Shown: piece by piece, positions 7,620 through 15,770 of the stretch
Layout: each line of letters begins with the position of its first letter
Position numbering within the stretch: the stretch's first letter is position 1
Assembly: GCA_017989935.1 (NCBI GenBank)
Contig: JAGNOY010000017.1
Span: 1 to 16,287 of the forward strand
Length of the DNA stretch: 16,287 nt
Direction of reading: 5' to 3'
Source of the DNA: Chitinophagaceae bacterium
GTDB lineage: Bacteria > Bacteroidota > Bacteroidia > Chitinophagales > Chitinophagaceae
Translations under genes and position numbers: made by a program
Notes under the pieces: model-generated
Told to the model about the DNA's origin: nothing
Database searches by the model: none
The model's input: the letters and a program-made list of their open reading frames with translations, nothing else

Positions 7620-8867
7620 ATGTTTAAGATTCAACAAAGCCTTTGGGCATTAGTACTTATTTTGTGTATTGGTATGACGGCCTGTGTCAAAGATAAAACC
7701 ACACGTACTTATACGATTACTCGACCTGAGTATGCTCTCAAATCAGCAGTCTATGATCAAATTCAAAGTTCAGCGCCTAAGCCAATCACAAATTCAGGCA
7801 AAATATTTATCATTGGAAAGTATATCTACATGAGTGAAGCGTCGAAAGGGATTCATGTGATTAATAATAGCAATCCAAGCGCACCTATCAACGAATCTTT
7901 TATTGCTATTCCGGGGATAGAGGATATAACAGTGAAAGGAAATACCCTATTAGCTGATTGTTATACCGATCTTTTATCGATTGACATCACAGATCCATCG
8001 AATGTTGATTTGATTAAATTCACTCCGAATGTTTTTCCAGAAAGAAGATTTATAAATGGATATACGATTGATTCTTCAGTCATTATTACTTCATGGATTA
8101 CTAAAGATACAACCATGACGGTAGCGAGTTATCAAACTTATCAAACCTTTTTTGATAATACATTCAACGGGTTTTCACCAGGCACCACCAATTCAGGAAG
8201 TAGTGGGCCAACTAATGGATTAAGCGGTTCTATGGCGCGATTCACCTTGTACAATAATCAATATTTGTATACAGTCAGTCAATCTACTTTAAGGGTATTT
8301 GATGTAAGCAATGCTCAATCACCTCAGTTTATCACCAGCGTTTCTTTAGGGTGGAATATTGAAACAATTTATCAATTGAAAGATAAATTATTTATTGGTT
8401 CTATGAGTGGGATGTTTATTTATTCCATAGCCAATCCAAGTTCGCCTGTTCAATTAAGTACCTTTCGTCATGCCACGCTTTGCGATCCGGTTGTTGCCGA
8501 TGATAAGTATGCTTATATCACTTTAAGAAGCGGCACAACTTGTCAAGGTTTTACCAATGAATTAAATATTGTAGACATTCAACAAATTACGACTCCAGTG
8601 TTGAAGGCCACTTATAAAATGACCAATCCACATGGGTTAAGCAAGGATGGACATATTTGTTTTATATGCGATGGGGCTGATGGGTTGCGTGTGTATGATG
8701 TGTCAGATATCATGGATGCTAAATTAATCACCAAGATTCCGATGGCAACTACTTACGATGTGATTACATATCAAAACCGAGCCATAGTTACTGCTGCTGA
8801 TGGAATTTATCAGTATGATTATTCGGATGTAAACAATATTAAGTTGTTAAGTAAACTATCAAAATAG
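7620..8867 (+). CDS. LVIVD-repeat beta-propeller lipoprotein
   Basis: This 415-aa exported lipoprotein has a hydrophobic signal (8-20) ending in the lipobox G-M-T-A-C, with Cys22 as the lipid-modified residue. The body consists of LVIVD-type repeats, each with a YIYM..GIHVINNSNPSAP pattern. Seven can be read: about 66-89, 106-131, 211-237, 252-279, 293-329, 342-370 and 384-410. This suits a seven-bladed propeller. Between blades two and three lies a Gly/Ser/Thr-rich loop (about 175-205). The propeller probably binds a partner or ligand at the cell envelope; no catalytic motif is seen. The next gene starts 2 bp after its stop, so the two are surely cotranscribed and may work together. No clear -7 element is visible upstream. 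Confidence 0.85.
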   Translation: MFKIQQSLWALVLILCIGMTACVKDKTTRTYTITRPEYALKSAVYDQIQSSAPKPITNSGKIFIIGKYIYMSEASKGIHVINNSNPSAPINESFIAIPGIEDITVKGNTLLADCYTDLLSIDITDPSNVDLIKFTPNVFPERRFINGYTIDSSVIITSWITKDTTMTVASYQTYQTFFDNTFNGFSPGTTNSGSSGPTNGLSGSMARFTLYNNQYLYTVSQSTLRVFDVSNAQSPQFITSVSLGWNIETIYQLKDKLFIGSMSGMFIYSIANPSSPVQLSTFRHATLCDPVVADDKYAYITLRSGTTCQGFTNELNIVDIQQITTPVLKATYKMTNPHGLSKDGHICFICDGADGLRVYDVSDIMDAKLITKIPMATTYDVITYQNRAIVTAADGIYQYDYSDVNNIKLLSKLSK

Positions 8868-8869
8868 GA

Positions 8870-9460
8870 ATGTCTATGAAAAAGTACCTCATCATTTTCT
8901 GTTGCCTGATTTCTTTTTCTACCTTACAAGCTAGTAAAAGAGATACAATTTATAGTTCAGCTAAAATCAAATTTTCGAGCATTCAATCTATCGGACTCTT
9001 AGGAAATGAGATCAATGCACATCCAATTTTTCAAATGATTTTAGGGGTGCGGTATAAAAGATTTTTTACAGGTGTTGGTGCTGGAATAGATCCTTATTTT
9101 AGTCCTTCGATACCCATGTTTGTAGATGTCAGATATAATTTTTTTCAACGCAGATTAGCTGCCTATGGATATGGTGATTTAGGGATCAATCGTATGTTTA
9201 ATTATCAGCAACGTTATCCTGAAACTTGGAGTAATGGTGATCAGGCCTATAGATTTAAGACGGGTTTGTACTATGATTTGGGTGTTGGAATCAAGACGCA
9301 TATTGCTGGACAATTATTTTATAATTTGGCCATGGGAATTAGTTTCAAAGAATCGAAATATCGATATACGTCTATGAGTTGGCCAAATTATCAGCCAAGT
9401 GCTGAAATATATAGAAATGTGGCTTCGCGATTTGTAATAAAAATGGGATTACAGTTTTAG
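8870..9460 (+). CDS. small outer-membrane beta-barrel-like protein
   Basis: This 196-aa protein has a signal peptide (MSMKKYLIIFCCLISFSTLQAS, cleavage near residue 22). It then shows alternating hydrophobic and aromatic strands, such as GVRYKRFFTGVGAGID, MFVDVRYNFF, LAAYGYGDLGI and YYDLGVGIKTHI, and ends in VIKMGLQF. The terminal phenylalanine and strand pattern are typical of outer-membrane barrels. Its size suits an eight-stranded barrel. The ATG at 8870 was chosen, but the ATG at 8876 is equally good. It is the second gene of a pair with the upstream propeller lipoprotein, 2 bp apart. I do not recognise a specific family. Confidence 0.7.
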   Translation: MSMKKYLIIFCCLISFSTLQASKRDTIYSSAKIKFSSIQSIGLLGNEINAHPIFQMILGVRYKRFFTGVGAGIDPYFSPSIPMFVDVRYNFFQRRLAAYGYGDLGINRMFNYQQRYPETWSNGDQAYRFKTGLYYDLGVGIKTHIAGQLFYNLAMGISFKESKYRYTSMSWPNYQPSAEIYRNVASRFVIKMGLQF

Positions 9461-9550
9461 TAATACCAATGTGATTTGTGTCGCAGACCAAATCTTACAG
9501 TGGTTTATGCCGAACAGAAAGATGTTTAGGCTAATGCAATTGGTATATTA
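9461..9550. repeat. TAATACCAAT inverted-repeat element
   Basis: TAATACCAAT (9461-9470) immediately follows the stop codon of the barrel gene. It is mirrored by ATTGGTATATTA (9539-9550), with a 2-nt insertion in the right arm. The 68-base interior shows no further strong pairing. It resembles a short mobile or regulatory inverted-repeat unit. Confidence 0.5.
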
Positions 9551-9608
9551 CATATTTCACTTCGTTATAAATTCAACATCAGAAGGCGCAATAAAATTTT
9601 AGCAGATA

Positions 9609-9703
9609 CTGCGGCAACGATTGTAGTGGAAACCCCGCATCCCGTCTCGTTCTTAAAAACGAGACGGGAGCGGAGTTGGAACGAAAAGCGTGTCTGCCGC
9701 CCA
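9609..9703 (-). repeat. REP-like palindromic element, copy B
   Basis: On the minus strand this reads GGGCGGCAGACACGCTTTTCGTTCC, then a perfect 12-bp hairpin (9640-9651 with 9658-9669, loop CTTAAA, extended by CCGC/GCGG at 9635-9638 and 9671-9674), then TTTCCACTACAATCGTTGCCGC. The order and several blocks (GCTTTT, TCTCGTT, AACGAGA, TTTCC, ACAATC) match copy A at 7343-7494. It lies between two convergent genes, where it could also act as a transcription barrier. Confidence 0.7.
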
Positions 9704-9713
9704 AAAAATAATT

Positions 9714-10577
9714 TTACTCAGCTTTTAAATGATTGTTTAAAAATCTGATACTTTCTTGAATGATGCTTTGAGTGGCTTGAGGTAAATAATGTTCATTCCA
9801 AGGATGTTTTCTGCCAAATACATGATCGCTTTCAAGAAGAAATAAAGTTGAATTTGGTTGCCATTGATGCAATTGAACAGCCTGGGTATGTGACACGGCT
9901 GGATCCTGAGTGCCATGACAAATTAATAGAGGAACATGGATTTTTTGTACTGCTTTTTTAAGATTAAATCTTTCTTGATTTTCTAAATAGTCTGTATAAA
10001 GTTCATAACCAATTGGCATGAGTTGATTGGTCCGTTTATTTTCGTAATTAAAATATCCTTGTACTTTCCATGTTTGAAGTTTTTCGAGTGAAAAATTTTT
10101 CCAAGGTGCATTGTAATTGGCCACTGAAGCCCAGGTAATGCAAGCTTTAATGCGAGGGTCTTCGGCAGTTTGCACCAGCACTATGCCTCCGCCTCGGCTA
10201 TGTCCAAGCAAAACAATTTTTTGTAAATCTAGCTCAGCGGAAAAACTGTTTGTTGGATTGTATAGCCACTGAATGATTTGGTTTGTATCGAATAATTCTT
10301 TTGAGTAAGTATTTTGTTTGTAGGCGTCTAAATCGGTAAAATCTTCAGGAGCATCAATGCTTGTACCATTGTGTGATAAATTAAATTTCACAAAAACAAA
10401 TCCTGCTTTTACAAATTCTGAGGCAATAAGGTCAAAATTGCCCCAATCTTTAAATCCATTGAAGCCATGCACATAGATGATGACTGGTTTATGAATTTGA
10501 TTTTCTTCATAGCAAACATCCACAAGCATTTTTCGATCAAGGCTACCAGCAACCTGCAAGTTTTTGTGAAATAGCAT
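9714..10577 (-). CDS. alpha/beta-hydrolase family serine hydrolase
   Basis: This 287-aa protein has the complete triad: nucleophile S127 in G-H-S-R-G-G, acid D225 in G-T-Q-D-P and H252 in S-D-H-V-F. An oxyanion-hole H-G-F-N-G lies at 37-41. It has no signal peptide or lipobox, so it is likely cytoplasmic. The fold resembles small dienelactone-hydrolase or acyl-esterase-type enzymes; the substrate is not evident. Its ATG is 2 bp after the stop of the upstream CotH gene, so translation is probably coupled. The pairing of a cytoplasmic hydrolase with a T9SS cargo is unexplained. A REP-like element lies downstream. Confidence 0.88.
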   Translation of the reverse strand: MLFHKNLQVAGSLDRKMLVDVCYEENQIHKPVIIYVHGFNGFKDWGNFDLIASEFVKAGFVFVKFNLSHNGTSIDAPEDFTDLDAYKQNTYSKELFDTNQIIQWLYNPTNSFSAELDLQKIVLLGHSRGGGIVLVQTAEDPRIKACITWASVANYNAPWKNFSLEKLQTWKVQGYFNYENKRTNQLMPIGYELYTDYLENQERFNLKKAVQKIHVPLLICHGTQDPAVSHTQAVQLHQWQPNSTLFLLESDHVFGRKHPWNEHYLPQATQSIIQESIRFLNNHLKAE

Positions 10578-10579
10578 AT

Positions 10580-12187
10580 TTATTCTTTGATCAACTTGGT
10601 ACTAGACATGCCCTGTTTTGTTCGGACATGAAGTACATAAATTCCTTGAGGCAAAGATTGTATATTCATAATGAAGCGATCGCCTTTGCCAGTTTGGGTT
10701 ATTACTTTACTACCTTGGATATTGAATAATTCTGCTTTGAAGAATTCATTAGCTTGTGTTTGTTGCAGCACCACTTGAATGGTTTTGCTTGATGGGTTTG
10801 GATAGAGGCTTAGGGTAGTTTTTTTGCTGATGTTTTTAACAGAAACTGGAGAAGGACATAAAGGCGAGGTGGTAATCCATTTGGTATCGAGCCAAGCTAA
10901 ACGTGTTTTAATGAATTTCTTCATGTTATCAATTTCTTCGACATAGGTGGCAGCCATAGGTAAAGGCTCATTCACTAAGGGTACGCCCCAAATTGGGTAT
11001 TGAGTAAAATTTCGATTTACGGCTCCGGTTAGATTTAGGTAATTATTAATAGAATCCATGGCATGAAACAAGGTTGCAGTATCTAAGGCACCACCAGGTT
11101 TTCTGAATTGAGAGTATCTGCATTTTAAATCCTCCATAAATTGGGCATCCGTGCTTAATTTGTTCCACCAAAATGTGGGTAGTTTGCTAGATGTTCCGCA
11201 AACGCCGCCGTAATTATAACACCAACCAGTGTCAACGGCACTATTGCAATCGCTCGTATTTTTCCACGCTAGTTCAAAATTCCACAAGGGACCGGGTCTC
11301 ATTTTTGTGCTTTTATCTTTAAAGAAGAAAGTATTTTTTCGATAAGCCTCATTGTTTTTACTTACTTCTTGCATAATCATAAAATCGATGAAGGAGTTTA
11401 CGGCACCAAATCGGCGCCATCCTAAAGCAGTATCTTGAAAATTACTTGCATTCATAGCTGCTTCAAAACTGTCTATATAAGATTTGATATAGGCTTCTTG
11501 GGCGGGAATAATATCTGTGGCACTTGGATAATCGTATTCGAAGTTGATAGTTTGGGTAGAGGCAAATGGAGGTAAAAAAGCACTAGTCCAACCAGCGCCA
11601 TTTCCGTCAATACGCCAAATATAGCCACCAGTGAGGTTTTCACCGGCATTGTCGATATTAGTCAATTTGGCAATATCTAATCGAAGAGAGTCTCTTTTTA
11701 TTTTTTCGCCAAAAGTATAAATTCCTTGGTATTGGCTGTTGACAATCACTTCGCAGTATTTCATTCTTGGTGAATATCTGCCCATTTGATCATGTGTTTT
11801 AAAGGCTAGGGTACTTCTCATTAAAGAGCGATCTTCATAGGAAGATAAAAGTACCCAGTCGTTTTCGCTAGGCATTCCTAGGAGGGAAGTATCTAATGAA
11901 ATCGTTGGTGCACTCCAAGTTTCTATAGAATAGGAAGGTTTTGGGGAGGTGGCATTTCCTCTAATATTGATGCCAATCATGCCAACAAATTTTGCGGGAT
12001 CTGAAGGCGTATTGGTGCCTGAAATATTATCTATGATTGATACACTGCCCTGAGATTGAGTCGTAGTAATGGCTGCAGGGGTTGTGATTATGACGATTGG
12101 CAAATTGGTTGAAGTCAATTGTCCAAAAGAATGTAACCCACTAAATAGGCAAAAAAACGCAAATATTAATTTTAGTAACAATTTCAT
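10580..12187 (-). CDS. CotH-fold secreted protein with type A T9SS sorting domain
   Basis: This 535-aa protein has a signal peptide (MKLLLKLIFAFFCLFSGLHSFGQ). It carries a CotH kinase-like domain (about 30-440), with D-W-V-L-L-S-S-Y at 110-117, YCEVIVNSQYQGIYTFGEKI (144-163), the E-V-S-K-N-N-E-A-Y-R segment (274-283) and G-P-L-W-N-F-E-L-A-W (299-308). The rest of the domain aligns with the common Bacteroidota CotH layout (FWW...L, NRNF..YP.WG, TYVEEI). The C-terminal region (about 458-535) is a type A sorting tail: LYPNP at 461-465, FNIQGSKV and a terminal KLIKE. In family members I know, the two segments read N-x-D-G-Y-R and W-D-F-N; here they read N-N-E280-A-Y-R and W-N303-F-E305, so both catalytic Asp positions are changed. 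It heads an operon with the hydrolase and is divergent from a second CotH gene. Confidence 0.88.
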   Translation of the reverse strand: MKLLLKLIFAFFCLFSGLHSFGQLTSTNLPIVIITTPAAITTTQSQGSVSIIDNISGTNTPSDPAKFVGMIGINIRGNATSPKPSYSIETWSAPTISLDTSLLGMPSENDWVLLSSYEDRSLMRSTLAFKTHDQMGRYSPRMKYCEVIVNSQYQGIYTFGEKIKRDSLRLDIAKLTNIDNAGENLTGGYIWRIDGNGAGWTSAFLPPFASTQTINFEYDYPSATDIIPAQEAYIKSYIDSFEAAMNASNFQDTALGWRRFGAVNSFIDFMIMQEVSKNNEAYRKNTFFFKDKSTKMRPGPLWNFELAWKNTSDCNSAVDTGWCYNYGGVCGTSSKLPTFWWNKLSTDAQFMEDLKCRYSQFRKPGGALDTATLFHAMDSINNYLNLTGAVNRNFTQYPIWGVPLVNEPLPMAATYVEEIDNMKKFIKTRLAWLDTKWITTSPLCPSPVSVKNISKKTTLSLYPNPSSKTIQVVLQQTQANEFFKAELFNIQGSKVITQTGKGDRFIMNIQSLPQGIYVLHVRTKQGMSSTKLIKE

Positions 12188-12223
12188 AATATTAATTTAT
12201 TTTACAATATTAGCAATTCACCG

Positions 12224-12231
12224 CAAACTTA
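12224..12231 (-). promoter_or_regulatory. candidate -7 element for the 535-aa CotH gene
   Basis: The minus strand reads TAAGTTTG here, a perfect TAnnTTTG match. It would give a leader of about 30 nt before the ATG at 12187. A TTTG further upstream (12247-12250) could be the -33 element, but the spacing of 15 bp is short. For the divergent gene only a weaker TATTTTG (12310-12316) is visible. Confidence 0.4.
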
Positions 12232-12332
12232 TTTGAAAAATATAGACAAATGTTTAAATTGCAAAGGCTAAGCCCTAACCTACAATTTTATTCATACGTC
12301 TGACTAATTTATTTTGAATTAAAAACTTTATT

Positions 12333-15152
12333 ATGAAGCAAATTTTGCTATTCGTTTTTTTGTTGATTGCTCGAATGTCCATGAGTGGGCAGGTATTGAT
12401 CAATGAATATTCTTGTTCTAATATTAACACTATTTTAGACGCCTTCAACCAATATGAAGATTGGGTAGAGTTGTATAATGCAGGTGGAGGAACAGTAGAC
12501 ATCACAGGATATTATTTAAGTGATGACCCAGCGAACCCATTAAAATGGCAAATTCCAACTAATCCAGTCATCAATGCAGGTGCTCGTAAGATGGTATTTT
12601 GTTCAGACAGAGGTGTAGTAAATGGCACTCAATTGCATCCTGATTTTAAATTAACACAAACTAAGGGTGAGTGGTTTTTATTGAGTGATGCAGCCGGGGT
12701 ATTAGTTGATTCTGTGCATCTTAATTTGACGCAAAGATCTCATTCTAGGGGCAGAACTACGGATGGTAGTAATAGTTGGAGTCTTTTTCAAACGCCGACA
12801 CCAAATGCTACAAACGGCGGTTCTACACCGTATACTGCCTATGCCACGAAGCCAATTTTTAATGTGGCACCTGGTTTTTATTCAACAGCGCAAAGTATTA
12901 CAATTAGTTCACCAGATCCGAATGTAACTATTCGGTTTACAACTGATGGTTCTACACCGACAGTTACTTCGCCAATTTATACAACACCTATTTTATTACC
13001 TTTATTGGCAGGGCCGGTAGATTCTGTCATCAGGGCTAAAGCATTTAGTTCAAACCCACAAATTGCCCCTAGTTTTACTGAAACAAATTCATATTTTATC
13101 AATGAAAGTACCACCATGAATATTATTTCTGTGAGTGGCGATTTTACTACATTATTTGGTTGGAATTCAGTTCCTATTTATTGCTCTTATGAGTATTTCG
13201 ATAAGAATTATAATTTCATTGAGGAATTTGAAGGAAAGGCTCAGAGACATGGGCATGATTCATGGGCTTATCCACAAAAAGGCTTTAAAGTTTATGCAGA
13301 TGATCGTTCGGGGTATCAAGCCAATATGGAACACAAATATTTTAGTACTAGCTTAAGAGATACATTTGCCATGGTGATACTGAAAGCCGGCGCTTCGGAT
13401 AATTATCCTGCCAATGGAGGGCCTTCGTGTCATATGCGAGATGCTTTTGCACATACCCTAGCTGAAAGATATGAACTTGACATGGATCACCGCAGATATA
13501 CACCTACCATTATTTTTGTGAATGGTGTTTATTGGGGTGTTTATGAAATTAGAGAACGTGTAGATAAAGATTATTTCGAGTATTACTATGGTAAAAAGGA
13601 AAGCAAAGTTGAAAACCTAAGATATTGGGGTGGTTATGTTGGAGGAACACCTGCTAGTTGGGTGAATAATTGGAACAATCTTGCCGACTATATTAATACT
13701 AACAATATGGCTATTCCAGCGAATTATCAATTAGTAAAAGATAGTTTAAATGTGAAGAGTTTTGCTCAATATTTTATTTTCAATCAATACCTTGTCAATA
13801 CGGATTGGTTGAATTGGAATTCTCATTGGTGGAGAGGAAGAGGAACGGCAAGTAACCAAGTAAAATGGCGTTATGCTTTGTGGGATGAAGATAATATACT
13901 TGATCTTGGGCAAAATTATACGGGTGTAGGAAACACTTCATATAACAATGACCCTTGTGATCCATTTAGTTTATTTCAAGGAAGCGGCTCAATAAAACAC
14001 ACACAAATGCTAACTGATTTGATGCAAAATACTGATTTTAAGCAAATGTATGAGCAGCAATGGCTTGATATGTTGAGTGGTTGTTTTGAATGTACCAAAA
14101 TTTTGTATCATTTTGATTCTATTAAGAATATTATTAGCCCTGAAATGCCAAGGCATATAGCCAGATGGGGCGGCACAGTAACAGATTGGGATAATAATAT
14201 TCAATATATGCGAAATCAAATTGCCATGAGATGTCAGGTTGTAGGCGGTAAATTAGATTCATGTTTTGGACTTGACCCTCAAATGTTGAAGTTAAATGTA
14301 TTTCCCACAGGTAGTGGCACAATAGCCCTTGATGGAACAACTAGATCACCTTATGTTTGGGCGAAATTAATAAAGGGGGATTCATTGTACAATTTAAAAG
14401 CTACACCAACACCTAATACTTATTGGGCTTTTGATCATTGGGAAAATCAGGATGTCAATAATGTGATGAATCCTAATATGACCACCGATTCAGTTCAATT
14501 TAATTTTAAGAAAAAAGATTCCGTGATTGCATTTTTTAAATACTTCAACTATGATTCGGTGGATGTCACGTTTGATGTAATCCCAGTTGGAACAGGTACG
14601 ATAAAGTTAAATGGATTTACCATAGCCTCTTATCCAACAACCATAAAACTAGATCGTAGATTTAGTTATACAATTGATGCTGTTCCAAATACTGATCATG
14701 TATTTGTAAATTGGCAAAAGAATAATACAACCACGACCATCACACCGAACTTACTTGATCCTGTATCTTCATTCACTTATAAAGATGCAGAAACAATCAA
14801 AGCAGAATTTGTGTATGTACCGCCTCCACCACCTCCACCTCCACCTCCGCCTATACCTGGTTTAACTGCTGTTGATAAAAAAGTATTCATTCCGAATGCC
14901 TTTTCACCAAACGCCGATGGTAAAAATGATGTATTTCAAGTGAAGGTAGGTAAAGATGCTATTGGATTAGATATGTCAATTTTTGATCGTTGGGGAAATG
15001 AAGTCGCTCATGATAATAGACTAAATGGTGGTTGGGATGGAACTTATAAAGAGAGAAATGCAGAAGTAGGAATCTATCATTATATTATCAAAGTAAGGTA
15101 CAGAGATCAACAGATAGAAACTTATAAAGGAGATATTTCCTTAATAAGATAG
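12333..15152 (+). CDS. multidomain CotH protein with lamin-tail domain and type B T9SS sorting domain
   Basis: This 939-aa secreted protein has a signal peptide (about 1-19). A lamin-tail-like domain follows (about 20-160; VLINEYSCSN, then EDWVELYN and the GYYLSDDP loop). Next is a chitobiase C-terminal-like beta domain (about 172-256; TIRFTTDGSTPT). The CotH kinase-like domain spans about 262-640 and contains F-V-N-G-V-Y-W-G-V-Y-E-I-R-E (395-408), N-T-D491-W-L-N-W-N and L-W517-D518-E-D520. Both expected catalytic aspartates (D491, D518) are present. Two tandem Ig-like or bacterial-repeat modules follow (about 651-736 and 741-828; FPTGSGTI..FDHW and IPVGTGTI..FVNW). Then come 11 consecutive prolines (830-840) and a type B (gliding-motility-associated) sorting domain (848-939; FIPNAFSPNADGKND, IFDRWGNEV, GGWDGTY). 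It is exported, then surface-attached or released. It is divergent from the type A CotH gene. Confidence 0.9.
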   Translation: MKQILLFVFLLIARMSMSGQVLINEYSCSNINTILDAFNQYEDWVELYNAGGGTVDITGYYLSDDPANPLKWQIPTNPVINAGARKMVFCSDRGVVNGTQLHPDFKLTQTKGEWFLLSDAAGVLVDSVHLNLTQRSHSRGRTTDGSNSWSLFQTPTPNATNGGSTPYTAYATKPIFNVAPGFYSTAQSITISSPDPNVTIRFTTDGSTPTVTSPIYTTPILLPLLAGPVDSVIRAKAFSSNPQIAPSFTETNSYFINESTTMNIISVSGDFTTLFGWNSVPIYCSYEYFDKNYNFIEEFEGKAQRHGHDSWAYPQKGFKVYADDRSGYQANMEHKYFSTSLRDTFAMVILKAGASDNYPANGGPSCHMRDAFAHTLAERYELDMDHRRYTPTIIFVNGVYWGVYEIRERVDKDYFEYYYGKKESKVENLRYWGGYVGGTPASWVNNWNNLADYINTNNMAIPANYQLVKDSLNVKSFAQYFIFNQYLVNTDWLNWNSHWWRGRGTASNQVKWRYALWDEDNILDLGQNYTGVGNTSYNNDPCDPFSLFQGSGSIKHTQMLTDLMQNTDFKQMYEQQWLDMLSGCFECTKILYHFDSIKNIISPEMPRHIARWGGTVTDWDNNIQYMRNQIAMRCQVVGGKLDSCFGLDPQMLKLNVFPTGSGTIALDGTTRSPYVWAKLIKGDSLYNLKATPTPNTYWAFDHWENQDVNNVMNPNMTTDSVQFNFKKKDSVIAFFKYFNYDSVDVTFDVIPVGTGTIKLNGFTIASYPTTIKLDRRFSYTIDAVPNTDHVFVNWQKNNTTTTITPNLLDPVSSFTYKDAETIKAEFVYVPPPPPPPPPPPIPGLTAVDKKVFIPNAFSPNADGKNDVFQVKVGKDAIGLDMSIFDRWGNEVAHDNRLNGGWDGTYKERNAEVGIYHYIIKVRYRDQQIETYKGDISLIR

Positions 15153-15172
15153 AATAGGAAAAAAACTAGTTT

Positions 15173-15203
15173 AAGCCACAATATCTATGATTGTGGCTTT
15201 TTT
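15173..15203 (+). terminator. Rho-independent terminator after the 939-aa gene
   Basis: A perfect 10-bp stem (AAGCCACAAT with ATTGTGGCTT) closes a 7-nt loop and is followed by a T run. It lies about 20 bases after the stop codon. It overlaps the longest possible reading frame of the next gene, which argues for that gene's later ATG. Confidence 0.88.
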
Positions 15204-15223
15204 TATTTGTGTACATTTACAGC

Positions 15224-15763
15224 ATGCCATTTCTCCTTAGCCTATTTTTTTATTTCTCCTTTTTGCAAGATCATGCAAATTATTCATGTAAGGATGGTCA
15301 TATTTCCTTTACCTCAAATACAAGTTTAGAGCTAATACGTGGGCATTCAAAATCACTTCGTGGTGTGTTTGATGCTAACACAAACGAATTTAGCTTTGCT
15401 GTACCCATGAATAGTTTTCAAGGGTTTAATAGCGAACTTCAATCTGAACATTTTGAAGAAAATTATGTAGAAAGTACCAAGTACCCTGAGGCTTTTTTTT
15501 CAGGTCACTTAGTAGAAAATATTAATTTTTCAAAAATTGGTGATTATAAAGTAAGAGCAAAGGGGAGATTTAAATTGCATGGTGTAGAAAAAGATTTTAT
15601 TCTGCAAGCAATTCTTCATATTGCTTCTAATGCTGAAATAAGAATTGATAGCGAGTTTAAATTAAATTTACCCGACTTTAATATTAAAATACCAAGATTG
15701 GTTCATAAAAAATTAGCTGAAGAAATTCAAATCAAAGTGAATTGTATTTTAAAAAAATCATGA
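15224..15763 (+). CDS. YceI-like exported protein
   Basis: This is a 179-aa protein of the YceI/lipocalin-like fold, which in known members binds isoprenoid-type lipids in a beta-barrel. Recognisable pieces are the N-terminal GHISFTSNTSLELI, then V-P-M-N-S-F-Q-G-F and E-E-N-Y-V-E-S-T-K-Y-P-E-A-F-F-S-G with the charged helix typical of the family, and the LHGVEKDF strand. A short hydrophobic signal peptide starts at the ATG at 15224. A longer frame begins upstream, but it starts inside a terminator stem and would bring only TTG or GTG codons, so it is rejected. The next gene starts 7 bp after its stop. A periplasmic or outer-membrane lipid-carrier role is likely; the ligand is unknown. Confidence 0.82.
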   Translation: MPFLLSLFFYFSFLQDHANYSCKDGHISFTSNTSLELIRGHSKSLRGVFDANTNEFSFAVPMNSFQGFNSELQSEHFEENYVESTKYPEAFFSGHLVENINFSKIGDYKVRAKGRFKLHGVEKDFILQAILHIASNAEIRIDSEFKLNLPDFNIKIPRLVHKKLAEEIQIKVNCILKKS

Positions 15764-15770
15764 GAACAAG

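Noticed and set aside
14820..14852. Proline-codon tract as a microsatellite or phase-variable repeat
   Set aside because: The codons are mixed CCT/CCA/CCG and encode a spacer of 11 prolines between the repeat modules and the sorting domain; the repeat is imperfect, so slippage is not strongly indicated.
15191..15223. Longer N-terminus for the YceI-like protein
   Set aside because: The TTG lies in the stem of a clear terminator for the preceding gene, whereas the ATG at 15224 gives a normal signal peptide.
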